A stretch of 64,000 bases of DNA from Malus domestica (Eukaryota > Streptophyta > Magnoliopsida > Rosales > Rosaceae): NCBI RefSeq assembly GCF_042453785.1, contig NC_091668.1, positions 1,247,501 through 1,311,500 of the forward strand, in the 5' to 3' direction. Made by a program: the position numbers and the translations under genes. The notes below the pieces were generated by a model, which was given only the letters and a program-made list of their open reading frames with translations, made no database searches and had not been told where the DNA came from. Shown here piece after piece: positions 1 to 11,097 of the stretch. Numbering within the stretch: the stretch's first letter is position 1; each line of letters begins with the position of its first letter.

Positions 1-53
1 GTCCACTACAAATAACACTGATGTTGTCTTCACTTAATTATCTTGCACTCAAT

Positions 54-430
54 AGGTGTGAGACTTTATGCAAAAGACCTTGATACAATTAGAAGTGAAA
101 CTATTTGATATAAGTTGTGATTTATTTTGTGAGATGGCCGATGTGGGAATTTTATTTTTACGTACGTTGAACCATTTGGAGTGGGCCACATGTGGTGCTA
201 CATCAGTCATGTTTGTAACTGAATCCATTTAGGCCCAAATTTGACAATCCGTTTTGATACAATGTTAAAGTTTTAGAGAGACGAGTCACGAATTCACCAC
301 TAATGGCATTAATCAATCATGCACTATGAGATTTTTATGCAAAAGACCTCAATTTAATTAAAAATAAAATCATTTGATATAAGTTATGATTTATTGTGTA
401 AGATAGCCGAGGTAGGATTTTATGTTTTTA
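54..430. repeat. Two diverged copies of a dispersed repeat
   Basis: A block running from a GTGTGAGA-type start to a GATGTGGGA-type end at 54-170 recurs at about 324-430, a period of roughly 270 bp. Related blocks occur at 4140-4262 and, more weakly, at 19,895-20,000. The motif content resembles small LTR-derived (TRIM-like) repeats, but no clean ends are visible, so the class is open. Confidence 0.5.
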
Positions 431-484
431 TTCAACAAAGTGACCAAATAAGCTCTTTACCAAATAGGTTCTATGTCATGTGGC

Positions 485-560
485 AATATCACGTTGCATG
501 GTGATACCTTCAATATCGCCAAAGCAGTTCTTTTGCGATAGTTATACCGTTGCACAGTAA
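485..560 (-). pseudogene. DSE1 exon-12 scrap
   Basis: The block around 490-558 matches the intact DSE1 gene at about 24,187-24,245, i.e. most of exon 12 (shared runs include GTTGCATGGTGATACC and CGATAGTTATA). It is on the same strand as DSE1. No neighbouring exons are present, so this is a fragment and not a gene. Its position next to GLOX copy 1 mirrors the order of GLOX copy 2 and DSE1. Confidence 0.6.
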
Positions 561-736
561 ACAGATACTACAAAACAGCGAGGCAATCATGCGTATATAA
601 TTGACTTGGCTACATTTCTAATTAGTCTGTACTTTCACAGCCAGTCCTTCGTACAATTGATATCATCATTAGATCCACGAAAAAGCCACGAAGGACAACA
701 CTTAATTAGCATTAATCTGGACCCAAGTTAATGGGA

Positions 737-907
737 AAGGATCCTCTCTGGATCATTTTCACCAAGTCCACAAAGACACACAATTCGGGTTTTTGAAATT
801 TGATCAAACGGCTACAAACAGGAACTCACTTTAAAAGTTATAATAATTTTAGCTGCTATATCAAATTTTAAAGGCCTGGATTGTGTGCCTTGATGAACTT
901 GGTGGAA
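737..907. mobile_element. Small inverted-repeat element (MITE-like)
   Basis: The ends are inverted versions of one another (GGATCCTC... and ...GGAAAGGATC), with a middle containing TTTAAAAGTTATAATAATTTT. A second copy with the same middle lies at about 59,950-60,145. There is no coding sequence. Exact ends and superfamily are unclear. Confidence 0.5.
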
Positions 908-1356
908 AGGATCTGGACCCAAGTTAATTTAAGGATTTTCATAAACCACATATTTTCAAGTAATATATGATTATGCACTCGCTGTAAGACAATCCACAAA
1001 CCACTATGAGAATCAATTAACTTGGAAGCCAAGTCATTGACTTTTAAGTAATTCCATTTACAAAATAATTGATAACTCAAAATAAGTCTAACATTGGCGC
1101 CAAAAGTTCGTGGTAATAACGAAATACAACTTCATTCATCATCAGTTTAGATACAAAGTTACACACTTTACAATTTTAGTAAAAAATAAAAATAAAAGAA
1201 ACAAAATACAAAAGAAAATAGAAAATTATAACTTGATCGAAATTACATGTGATAAGTTAGCATTCTTAGCTAGCTTGATCTCTCTCCCTGCATGAACCTT
1301 TTATTTCATTTTTTCAACTTATATTATACACACTAGAAAATGTACCTTCAAATTTC

Positions 1357-2967
1357 TCAGTAAATTTTGACAAAGATGCCCTCACTTGGAATTTGCTGGT
1401 GAACCACGTAGAGAATGTAGTATCCGGAAGGCGCAAGATTTTTCGAAGGCGGCGTTGTCACTTGAACTTGATAGGTTGTTGGCCCTACCTGTTGTACGTT
1501 CTCCGCAGCAAGAACCAACAGCCTTTGATTCATCGAGAATGAATGCGTGCTAAAAGGCGGCGCCACCATCGTCACCGATACTGAATTCTTTGTAAACGTA
1601 CCCGTAAGAGAGAATTGAACGGCTAATTTTATTCCATAATGGATTTTGGCTTGGTTTCCAGGTGCAATGATTGTAGGACGCAAGTTCGCGTACTTAGCAT
1701 CGAGATACTCAGGACTAAATGCTTCTAACCTCAGTTCTGTTGGGAAAAGCACATCGCTGCCAAACTGGTATTTATCGTGTGGGTTACTACCTCCAACAAT
1801 CACTCTACCGTCACGTACCAATAATGCTGAGGAATGGTACATCCGTGGTATGGTGGTAGGGTTTTGTTGTTCGAACCGTGACCCGACTGCATTATCAGGT
1901 CGGTACACAACTGGGTTGAAAACCGGATTACGCCCGATTTCCCAACCTGCAACCCCAGACGATGCACCGTTAATGAGTAAAACAGTGCTGTCTGGGAGCA
2001 ATAACATGTCACCCATGACTCTAGCTTGAGGCATAGTTTCAACAATCCACTGTGCATTAGGGTCTGTTATTTTGATCCGAGCACATGTGTTTAGAGCTTC
2101 CACAAAAGTACCCTTATTTGCCTGGACAAAAGACCCTTTTGGAGCTCCACCGCAGACCAAAACTTCAGCCTCAACAGATGGAGCCATCAAGTTCTTCAAT
2201 GGTAGCAATACGGCTGAACCCGTGCTGGGGTACGACCTCGGGTCGCCACCGGGTATTTGCGGGTACGTTTTAACGACGACGTTCTTCACGTAGTCCAACA
2301 AAATAGCTCGATTGTTAGCGAAAACAAATAAGTTGCCATCAGGGTTGAGAAAAACAAAAGGGTATAGATTGTTTTCTTGACCGGGGTCATTGGTCTGCGA
2401 AAGGAATGGCAAGCTGTAGACATTGCTTGTAGACGCTGTCTTTGGATAAAATTCATAGTTGAATTGCCCCCTGCCGCCGATGATTATTTCGCGTCCATCA
2501 GGCAGAATATGATTAGTGGCGTACCAACGGCGAGCAGCTAAGCCGTCCACAATCTCCTTCCAATCACAACCCGTGCAGGGCGTGAAAACTCTAACGCGGC
2601 GCTCGCCGATGTTGTTGCCGCCGGTTTGGATTAAGTTTCCGTAGGCGTCCATTGAGCCGGAGGAGCACCAGACGTCGGATAAGACCGTGAGGGGGCGGAC
2701 GGCATTGGTTTGGACGACGAACTCGGCGGAGTGGGCGGTGCAGTCGTTTTTGACGCAGTTACCGTTGGGCAAGGACAAGTTGGATTTGCCGAAGTCGGTG
2801 CGGTCGAACAAGACGATGCGGTCGTTTTTGAAGAGCTGCATGTGCATGGCGGAAATGCCAACGTTTTTCAGCACTTGCCATTTGCCACCCGCAGCGTGGG
2901 CCGTCAGAACAGAGAAATTGATTATTAACAACAGAAGTGAAAGATCAATGAGACTAATTGTCTTCAT
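1357..2967 (-). CDS. GLOX: Secreted glyoxal/galactose-oxidase-type enzyme, copy 1
   Basis: Intronless gene for 536 residues. It begins with a hydrophobic signal peptide (about residues 1-25, cut near AHA-AGG) and then has the glyoxal oxidase N-terminal propeller and a C-terminal DUF1929/immunoglobulin-like domain. The copper-radical residues expected in this family are visible: Cys101 in VWCSS and Tyr171 in NYEFYP (the predicted Cys-Tyr cofactor), axial Tyr377-His378 in RMYHSS, and His475 in THSFSMNQ. The family oxidises aldehydes or primary alcohols and releases hydrogen peroxide; plant members act in the wall or apoplast, including in pollen and in defence. The true substrate cannot be read from sequence. 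The start is the first ATG, directly before the signal peptide. It is a near twin of the gene at 17,555-19,168. An open frame on the opposite strand is a shadow. Confidence 0.93.
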   Translation of the reverse strand: MKTISLIDLSLLLLIINFSVLTAHAAGGKWQVLKNVGISAMHMQLFKNDRIVLFDRTDFGKSNLSLPNGNCVKNDCTAHSAEFVVQTNAVRPLTVLSDVWCSSGSMDAYGNLIQTGGNNIGERRVRVFTPCTGCDWKEIVDGLAARRWYATNHILPDGREIIIGGRGQFNYEFYPKTASTSNVYSLPFLSQTNDPGQENNLYPFVFLNPDGNLFVFANNRAILLDYVKNVVVKTYPQIPGGDPRSYPSTGSAVLLPLKNLMAPSVEAEVLVCGGAPKGSFVQANKGTFVEALNTCARIKITDPNAQWIVETMPQARVMGDMLLLPDSTVLLINGASSGVAGWEIGRNPVFNPVVYRPDNAVGSRFEQQNPTTIPRMYHSSALLVRDGRVIVGGSNPHDKYQFGSDVLFPTELRLEAFSPEYLDAKYANLRPTIIAPGNQAKIHYGIKLAVQFSLTGTFTKNSVSVTMVAPPFSTHSFSMNQRLLVLAAENVQQVGPTTYQVQVTTPPSKNLAPSGYYILYVVHQQIPSEGIFVKIY

Positions 2968-3060
2968 TCTTTCTTGGATTTTGCTTACGTGGTCCTTTTG
3001 AATCTCTTAATTGGTGCTTTTAGCTTTGTGGGTCTGTCTCAACTCATTACCTGGAGCTCG

Positions 3061-3067
3061 TTAAATA
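3061..3067 (-). promoter_or_regulatory. Probable TATA box of GLOX copy 1
   Basis: TATTTAA on the minus strand lies 94 bp before the ATG. The same motif, within a conserved CTAGTATTTAA-like context, precedes GLOX copy 2 at a similar distance (103 bp), which supports it as the core promoter of both. Confidence 0.5.
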
Positions 3068-4084
3068 CTAGGGTTTGAGCTACCCATTCTATATTATATA
3101 CGCGTGGGACCGACAAGTTGTCCGGTTAGTGAAAAGGACTGTTGTAGTTGAAGAGCAATTCACAATGGGAATGCCAACTAAGCTTATTAGCCAGGTCTTC
3201 TTCTTGTTTTTATTTTATAATTATACTTGTTAAATATTTATTCTTTCGTTGGTTGATCAATTTTATTTCGTTTTTTCTGGTACATATCTTAGGTATAAGT
3301 TATAACTAAGCTTATCGACTTATTCTTTCGTTGGGTTGATGAACTTTGTTTCGTCTTTCTAATTTCTAGTTCATATGCTAGGTACGTATAAAAAAAATTG
3401 ATCAGATTAATGCATACATATATTAATTAGAGACAAAATATGAAATGATTGCTTGTTTAGGTCAAAAATCGATATAAGTCGTCAAGAGTGAAAACTATCT
3501 TTCGAAGTCTAATTATTAACTTCTTAATTTTGAACTTAATTTTGAGTTGAATGATGTTATATATTTTGGTATATGAAAGAGAAATTTTTGTGTATATACA
3601 TTCATTTTTGGGAAGCAAACTTATCAATGTGTATTGCAGAAAGCTGCTCTTGTTAGGTTAATTAATACTAAGATCAGAACAATAATATTAATTAGATTCT
3701 TGATCATGCATGGTTCTAATATTCCATTTGGTAGATATCCATTGCACTTCTCTTTATTTTCTGGACATTTGGTCTGTATTAATTGTACAATCTTGCATCC
3801 TAATAATAATGTAAAGGTTGTCCAATGCGTGTATGGCTGAGGGAGTTGACAAGGTGACGGCAATAAATATATTATATTCCAGTAACTAAATATAACGCTC
3901 GGTCAAACCTCCCTGCGATCAAACCTTTGTCATCTTATATATTCTCATCACTCTTAATTTTGATTAGACCAATCAGAAAGAGAAAATATTTCAATCGCAC
4001 AAGTACATTACTAGCATTCAGTGTCCATGATATTATGATACAAAATATGCATAAATTTTTGTGTTCAAGAGTCATATTATTGGT

Positions 4085-4570
4085 ATAGTTTCAGAGAGAC
4101 GGGCCAAATGGTTCAACACCGATGTTGTTCTCAACCTAACAACCTGTAGCCCAAGAGGTGTGTGAGATTTTATTCTAAAAGATCTCAGTGTAATTACAAA
4201 TGGAACCATTTGTATATAAATGGTAATTTGTTTTGTCAAATCTCCGATGTGGGATTTCTACCATGCCCCCTTATGTGCGATCATATATTTATGGGTCACA
4301 CGTGAAGAGAACTTCCACATCGAGAAAGTAAAGACAAGCACGTTAATACTACACACTTAAATCACACCCAGCAATGCTGTTTAGAAAGAATACAAACCCA
4401 ATATTCGAGTTCAAACAAAATTCGCTCTAATACCATGTTGAAAAAGAATTTCACGGCAAATTGTGTAATTTATTGATACATTCTGAATGTATACAACTAG
4501 TTCTATTGTACAATAATGAATCTTGTAATCTAGGGATAAAATCAAGTATTTTCTTCAGTTCATTTGATAT
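4085..4570 (-). mobile_element. Relic of an LTR retroelement with a primer-binding site
   Basis: On the minus strand, TGGTATTAGAGC (plus 4426-4437) is close to the usual initiator-tRNA-Met primer-binding site and directly follows a sequence ending in CAACA, as expected at the end of a 5' LTR. The adjoining 4438-4570 block would be that LTR, and 4085-4262 belongs to the dispersed repeat also seen at 54-430. It is an old, incomplete fossil with no coding part. Confidence 0.45.
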
Positions 4571-4860
4571 GACAGCCGAAAATTAGGTATGTAAGAAGTA
4601 AAAATGAGTGTAAGGATAACATTACCTCTGAAAAACTTCCTACCTAAAATACATTGACTTTTTAATATATACTTATATCATCTAAATGGTTACCCTGACA
4701 GAAAAGGCCATTCCTATATTCACTAATATTTGACTTTAACAAAGACCCTCAACATACAAGCAAAAGCTTGAATATATATAAACGTGCAAAGAAAGAGGGT
4801 TTTGGCATAAACGGCCAGCCATAATCGAATCGTATCTAAATAAAGAGGCTTTAGGCTTGA

Positions 4861-4906
<46 letters not shown>
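4861..4906. repeat. AT/TG microsatellite
   Basis: A short (AT)n run passes into about 14 TG dinucleotides. The reading frame through it on the minus strand is only low-complexity sequence. Confidence 0.95.
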
Positions 4907-5176
4907 AAATGTTGTCCTAATATATCGATGGGTCAATCTCTCTTCCTATATGGTCTGCACCTGGTGCAAATATTAAACAAGAGAAATGAAACCAGTTAAT
5001 GGCAATGCATGGCATATCATTGCTGCCGACAATGCCGATCTAGGGTTTTTTTTGTATGTATATAGCTTGGGGCCGGCAGCTACTAGTTCCTAAAGCAGAG
5101 TCCGAGCCCTATGTCCTGTACCGTAAATTTATTTTATTTTAAAACCATGCAGCTGTAACTTGAACTAACTGACTCA

Positions 5177-5394
5177 GAGGTGGATTTTCTGCCCTTACAT
5201 TTCCATACTCTTCTCATCCACTTCTGTTTGTATGGTCACGGTTAAATCATGTTAACATTTTATATTATTTTTTTATAAAAATAATAAAACAAAAAGTAAT
5301 AAGAATATAAAATGTTGACGTGGTTTAACCGTGACCACACAAAATAGAAGGGGATGAAAATAGTATGGAAATGGGAGGTCAGACAATCCACCTC
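5177..5394. mobile_element. Foldback MITE
   Basis: The two ~90 bp arms are inverted repeats of each other: GAGGTGGATT at the left end pairs with AATCCACCTC at the right, and GGTCACGGTTAAA pairs with TTTAACCGTGACC near the centre. A short AT-rich loop separates them. The flanks (AACTGACTC and AATTGACTT) could be a worn 9-bp target duplication, which would suit a Mutator-type MITE, but this is uncertain. Confidence 0.75.
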
Positions 5395-5694
5395 CAATTG
5401 ACTTGATCAATCACATACCTTGAATGTATGGATCATCAATATTATATTTTATATTTAGCATCACGTTATGATTATTAAGCAAATTATATATGATTAAATA
5501 AGAAAAGGAAACCGATTATCTAGTTTTCTTCTTGCAAGTTTTGTACAGATTTGTGTGCATAACGATTTCTTAAACTCAAATGCAAACTTTTTTTTAGCTT
5601 CACTTCATAATTATCTAGTTTCGGTATTCTTTGACAAATTCTCAGATTCATTTTCGAACATACTTATAGAGAAGCATATGTGACAGCAAATGAA

Positions 5695-6056
5695 GGGCTA
5701 GTTTGGAGTTCCTGTGTTTTTTTTTTTTCAAAATTGTTTTTGCTGTGCTATGAAAATAATCAACTGTGAAAAAAAAATGGTAATTGTTTGGTAAACTATA
5801 GTACTAAAAGTGTTTTTAGGAAAAAAAAAATGATAAGGGGTAGAACTATCAATATGAAAGTTTTATTAATTGGTACTATTCATTTTCCTACAAAAAAAAA
5901 AGTGCAAGCATGTGTAGGGTTGTTTCTGCTTTCTACTGTTTTGGACATATGAACTTAAAAAAAAAACACTTTGTTTTCATGAACCAAACACAATTAAGAC
6001 TCCAACTTTTTTAAGAAACTGCTTTTAAAAATATTTAAGTAACCCCAAACCATCCC
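5695..6056. mobile_element. MITE-like element with GGGCTAGTTTGG ends
   Basis: The left end GGGCTAGTTTGGAG and the inverse of the right end, GGGATGGTTTGGGG, form imperfect terminal inverted repeats around an AT-rich, non-coding 360 bp. Such GGGCT-TTTGG ends are common in hAT- or PIF-like plant MITEs. No clear target duplication is seen. Confidence 0.5.
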
Positions 6057-8329
6057 TAAATATATACATATATCTAAAGCTAGTTGCATGCTAGCTCTAC
6101 ACGGTGGCTCGAATCAGTTCAAATATCTCTTTCGCAAAACAGATAAATATAGTGTGAGCATGTTCTACACATTGTTTAGGTCCCTAGCTATAGCTTTAAA
6201 AAAAGCATCTTCTGCTTAACGAAAACAATGTTTTACATGACATTTACGTTTTCTACAAAAAAAGGATATGGTTATCAAAGTTTCTGAGTAAAATTATATA
6301 AATTCATTATAAAAAAAAACATGAGAAAGTCAAATCATGATCCATTAATTAATTCTTCACTGTTATTAGATGAGATATTCCTTAATTAGTTTATTCTGAT
6401 GATTATATATGCATATATACGGTTGAGGAAGATCAATCAGAATGTCTTATGGATACGCGTATAAATTCTTCCAATAAGTTTATAATGTACGGTTGGTCAC
6501 GCACATAAGTTCTTCCAATAAGTTTATAATGTACTTCATTCTGATCTTATATTCTCACAATAATTGAAAATCGATCTGGCTAGTTTTGACATTATCATCT
6601 CAATTCTTAAATGGTCGGGGCGTGCAAAATAAAAAAGGCACGTCTCAGTATTTTACAATATATATCCACCATACACCATCTTTGCAACATTCTGTGTGTG
6701 AAAATTCTTAGTGCCCTTTATTTTCTAGTTTTGGTCGAAGAATATTGTTAGTTCGAGAGCATCGTGAAAGTTTCCTCACTTATTATATCTGGAATTTGAA
6801 TAAAACTCTTAATTCATGAATCTGAAGAATGATTAGCAGCCATGCGAGCTTGCAAGGAGACAAAACCACCAAACTGTACGAGTCAAACCTTTGATTCATG
6901 AACTTATAAGCACCATAGGCAAAGGGAATAAACCTTTTTTCTTACCACCAGGAGACAAAACCGTTGCTGGTGGAGAGACAAAAATATAATGCAAGAAATA
7001 TTATTTGATGAGGACTCCGAATTTTAAACGCTTTTAAAATGACCTACCTTAATTATCTAGTTTCAATATTGATGAACCAATCAATAGTGTTTGAAGTTCT
7101 CACTCCTTGTTGAGCCTAATCAATACGTACGTGCAAAGACTTTCTTGACAAGAATTGGCAATGCGAATTTGTATTTACAGAGAGAAGATAATTAAGTTTT
7201 GTTTCATACTCTTGAGAATGCTCCCCTGTCTTCATCCAGGAATGTTGCCGTTTATAATGTTTTGGTTTGTTGAGTTTAGTCCAGCCACTCAAACCGAAGA
7301 AATAATAATAATTAAAGATATTGTTGTACTAATTAATAAATAAAACATTTCCAACATATAATTTAGACGTACTTTATATATTTTTTTCCACTTTGATAAC
7401 CAGGACCATAGACGTCCAATCTTCTCAGCTCAGCAAGCATCGTTTTCACAAGTAAAATAAGAAGAAGGATAAGAAGGTTTTAGAGATTAACTAGAAGTTA
7501 GGTAGGCACTCTATTTCCATGCACAAGTCACAAGCAACAATGTTCAACTTGATGAAGTAATTGACATTAATTAATTACTAGATAAGAACAGCAGATTCCA
7601 ATTAAACGTGTTTGAAATTGCATCCAATATGCATGACTTGTTCATATGGAGTTTCTCTGAATGACGGTATCTTAACGGCATTTTTTTACTGTTAACTCAA
7701 ATACTTGAAAACGACCCATAAACAACTTGTGATTCCGTAGAACAAAATTATAAGCTTTTCTTTCGCTCTTTTTAGTTCTAAAGAAACTTGTGCCTACCTC
7801 TGACTCCAAATTTGAAATCATTTCCATGAAATACACTAGTTTAGGGTCAAAATAGAGGATAAGAGTCGAACTTTCACAACTCAGTTGCGTATGTAGATTA
7901 GGGTCAGTTGGCCAACACAAGGTGCACACCTTCCTACCAACCCTTTTGAATTCCTTCCTGTCAAAGTATTTCAGAATATCACATTCTAAAAATAAACAGA
8001 AAATATATTTCGATTAAAGGCAGTAGTTGTAATTGAATGCATGATGGTTTCTTTATGAATTATCTTGTAATTATGCTTGATTTAAACATATCTCCATTTT
8101 CTCCAACGTAATCATCCTTAAAACGATTTAAGGAGCGAATCAGCTAATAGACAAGAACTTTGTTATAGGATATATTATCATATACGGAAGGAAACTGATT
8201 GAATGAACTTTCTAACTGATGGGTTTTTAATTATTGGGCAATTCGATTTTTCCATCAAAGATCTGAAAGCTACTCCTCCATGCCAACATTAACATCAACA
8301 TTGCAATTCTGCAACTTGATTACCAAAAG

Positions 8330-8724
8330 TGTTGATGTGTAACCCTTGAGCTAATATCTTGGAGCTAAAGTTACAAATTTTGATTTTCCTTTTATGTGAT
8401 TTAGCTTTATGATGTAATCTGAGCCATTGGATCATAGTCCAAGTGGTCTCTTCTCTAGCATAGGATCTAAGTGATAGAATAAGACTAGTGGCATCATCTC
8501 ATAGGATGATAGCAATGAATGGTTGAGACTGTGTTGTGTATTGGTGAGTGAAGGATCTCCCTTCCTCTACATACATAACGGTTACAAAAATGTATTTGGT
8601 CTAATTGAGTGAAATCCAAGAGACATATTCAATCATCTTCTCTCTAAACACCATTGCTGTTTTGTTCTTCAAACTCTAACACAGAGAACTCCATTGAAAT
8701 ACAAATAAAACACAAACTCTAATA
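8330..8724 (+). repeat. 5' LTR of the copia element
   Basis: Begins TGTTGATGTG and ends CTCTAATA, preceded by the AAAAG target duplication and followed at once by the primer-binding site. It is the same length as the 3' LTR. Confidence 0.95.
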
Positions 8725-9296
8725 TGGCCTTAGAGCCGGGTTCGGTTATCTAAACTGGGCGTAAATCTGTGAAAAGAAAACTGGAATTGATTCGAGCTGC
8801 AATCGAGCTCATACGACGATCGAGGTGGTGTGATTTCTTGAATCCGATGTCTAACATGGCAGGATTGGGCACTGCTGAGCTTCGCACGCCAGTTTTCAAT
8901 GGAGAAAATTATGAGTTCTGGAGTATTCGAATGAAAACCATTCTGAAATCTCATGGGTTATGGGATCTCGTTGAAAATGGGTTCGATGCTTCAAATCCAA
9001 AGAAGGAGAAGAAGAAGATAGAAGATATCGAGGTCACTGAAGTGGAGAAGCCGACGTTAGCTGAAATCCTGATGAAGGATGCTCGTGCACTTGGGTTGAT
9101 CCAAGGTGCTGTCTCATACCAAATTTTCCCCATAATTGTGAACGAAGAGACTTCAAAGGGTGCTTGGGACATTCTGAAGCAAGAGTTCAGAAGAGATGAG
9201 CAAGTAAGGAGCGTAAAATTGCAAGGTTTGCGTCGAGAATTTGAATATACTCGCATGAAAGATAATGAATCCTTATCTGTATTGAAGGATTTATTT

Positions 9297-11097
9297 TGAA
9301 AAACATGTTCATTTGAGCAACATCATATAGCATGCAATTAACAATTAAAGGCGGAATCATGCTTGCATGCACTCAAAAACAAAACATTACCATGAAATTC
9401 AAAGCCTAGTAGTTTGGTGAACCAATAATCAACTCAAAACAAAGTGAGTTGAAATTAATACCTTTGTAGATTCCTCTTTGCATAAGCAAAGGCTAATCAC
9501 CCAAAGAGATAGGGCCTTCATTCCTTGCTTCTTAGATCCATGGATTTGGATGGAAGAATAGGTTCTCCAAGTTCCCAAAATTGAGAACCTCTAAGTCTCT
9601 TCACCAAGGTTAGATTGTAGAAGAAATGAGTGACCTTGGAGTAGTAGGATTGCTAGATGTACCCTCCAAGGTGTTGGCCTCTTTAGAGAGAAAATGGAGA
9701 GACAATTCTCACCCATTTTCACCCAAAATAAACCCTTAATCACATTAATGAATATTTGGCTATAAAGTCATTTATATAGTCACTTCTTTAAGTGACCTAA
9801 ACAACCAAAACCCTAATTCATACACATATGGCCGGCCATTTAGGGAGTTTTGGGCTTTTGGGCCTTAATGAATCTTTATTCATTAAATTGTCATACAACT
9901 TAAGTTAATGGGCTTGACGTTCGAAGCCCATTGGGCCTTAAGGTCCAAAACTATCCCGAGGTCTTTAACGAACTTATTCGTTTGATTAATTAACATATTA
10001 ATTAATCCTTGCCATAAATAAATGATTAAACCATTTAATCATTCTTACTCATTTCCGTTTAATCTTCAATCTCCACCTTTTATGGTGTGCGATCCATTAG
10101 GTTCCTTTTAGCGAGGCAGTGGGCGATTAAAACAATTTTACATCGATTGTGAATTGAAACAATTTTCAATTCTCCCTTTAGTGGTTATACACGTATAGGG
10201 CTTCCACAAACCATGGTTGACGCCTAGCAGCATGTCATGGTTACCCAAGCTAATCAGAAGAGGTTAGAGAACCTATTCAGTTCGGGATTACAAATGCAAT
10301 ACGGTCCTTCCCTAATCTAATACTCTTGACCACATTGTTTGGTATGATAGTTTATTTACTCATGTCTACTATCCAATGTGAATCGTTTGCTTATATGATT
10401 TCCTTGAATGTGATTTGGAACGCATTCCCCAATCTCATTCATACTCTGGCCAGAGATTCCAAATCATATCATAGAGTATTCTCCCTCAACTGTTTGAAGG
10501 TTAGAGATCCCTTGTTGCGCATTTACTTGTCTCCATAGCTAAGTGGCTTAACCCCAACGATGCCGTGACACCCCTAGGGGGTGAATTAGACATAATCAAA
10601 GATTAAGGACTTAACCACAAGACAACTGTGATGCCTCAGGTCAAAGGACTACTTTGCATTATCCCAACCATGAGTTCTCATGTGACATGGAATATAAGAA
10701 CTCTTCGTTGATCACGTTCAGTGAACTCATTCTCTTATTGAGCACCTACGTACTTGTCTTGATGTCACACACACCAATGACTCGAGACTAGTCACTCTCC
10801 CTGAGAGAAGACACAGTACGTACTGATCTTAACGGACTGTCAATGCCCAATTGGTAATCCTATGATCAGGAACATTTAGGATGTGTCTACGAAAGAATGG
10901 TCTCATTAATCTAACTTCATTAGATTGCATTCTCCCAATCACATATTCCTTGGACTTTATCGTTTAAGCATATAACATTTATATGAGACGGCTCAAACAA
11001 TAATCTTTGCCCTTTATATGTTAAACTAGATTAGTTTAACATTTGAAATGTCCGTAAAGTATCATCATATGATTGGTTTTAGGGCACATTTCCAACA
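9297..11097 (-). mobile_element. Long solo LTR nested in the copia gag region
   Basis: The copia gag sequence is interrupted by about 1.8 kb with no similarity to the host element. Read on the minus strand the insert begins TGTTGGAAATGTGCCC and ends in CA, the form of an LTR of a different family. It has no internal coding domains, so a solo LTR left by recombination is the simplest reading. The flanking target duplication is not clear. It must be younger than the copia insertion. Confidence 0.65.

Larger units (their letters stand above)
1..1356. other. Intergenic spacer 3' of GLOX copy 1
   Basis: No gene is supported here. The stretch holds two diverged copies of a dispersed repeat (54-430), a scrap of the DSE1 gene (485-560) and a MITE-like inverted repeat (737-907). 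From about 1100 onward it is homologous to the 3' flank of the second GLOX gene near 17,280. The short reading frames have no recognisable product. Confidence 0.7.
1100..8200. repeat. GLOX: Left half of a GLOX-containing segmental duplication
   Basis: Anchors in the same order and orientation pair this segment with about 17,280-23,300: the GLOX 3' flank, the GLOX gene, a flank at 3720-3890 (to 19,735-19,860), 6350-6640 (to 21,350-21,590), 6840-6930 (to 22,200-22,290), 7380-7450 (to 22,440-22,505) and 7860-7900 (to 23,095-23,135). The coding parts are over 90% alike. Spacers are much more diverged, with many indels, so the offset drifts from 16.2 to 15.2 kb. Confidence 0.75.
2968..8324. other. 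Intergenic spacer between GLOX copy 1 and the copia element
   Basis: No host gene is supported. The spacer contains an LTR-element relic (4085-4570), a TG microsatellite (4861-4906), a foldback MITE (5177-5394), a second MITE-like element (5695-6056) and unannotated AT-rich sequence that pairs with the spacer upstream of GLOX copy 2. Reading frames are short and unlike known proteins. Confidence 0.7.

Noticed and set aside
1646-2029. 127-residue open frame antisense to GLOX, conserved in both copies (also 17,844-18,227)
   Set aside because: It is the shadow of the well-conserved GLOX coding strand; conservation follows from the sense protein, and no promoter or family match is visible.
4736-4936. 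66-residue frame with a Thr-His run
   Set aside because: The run is the TG microsatellite; there is no other protein-like content.
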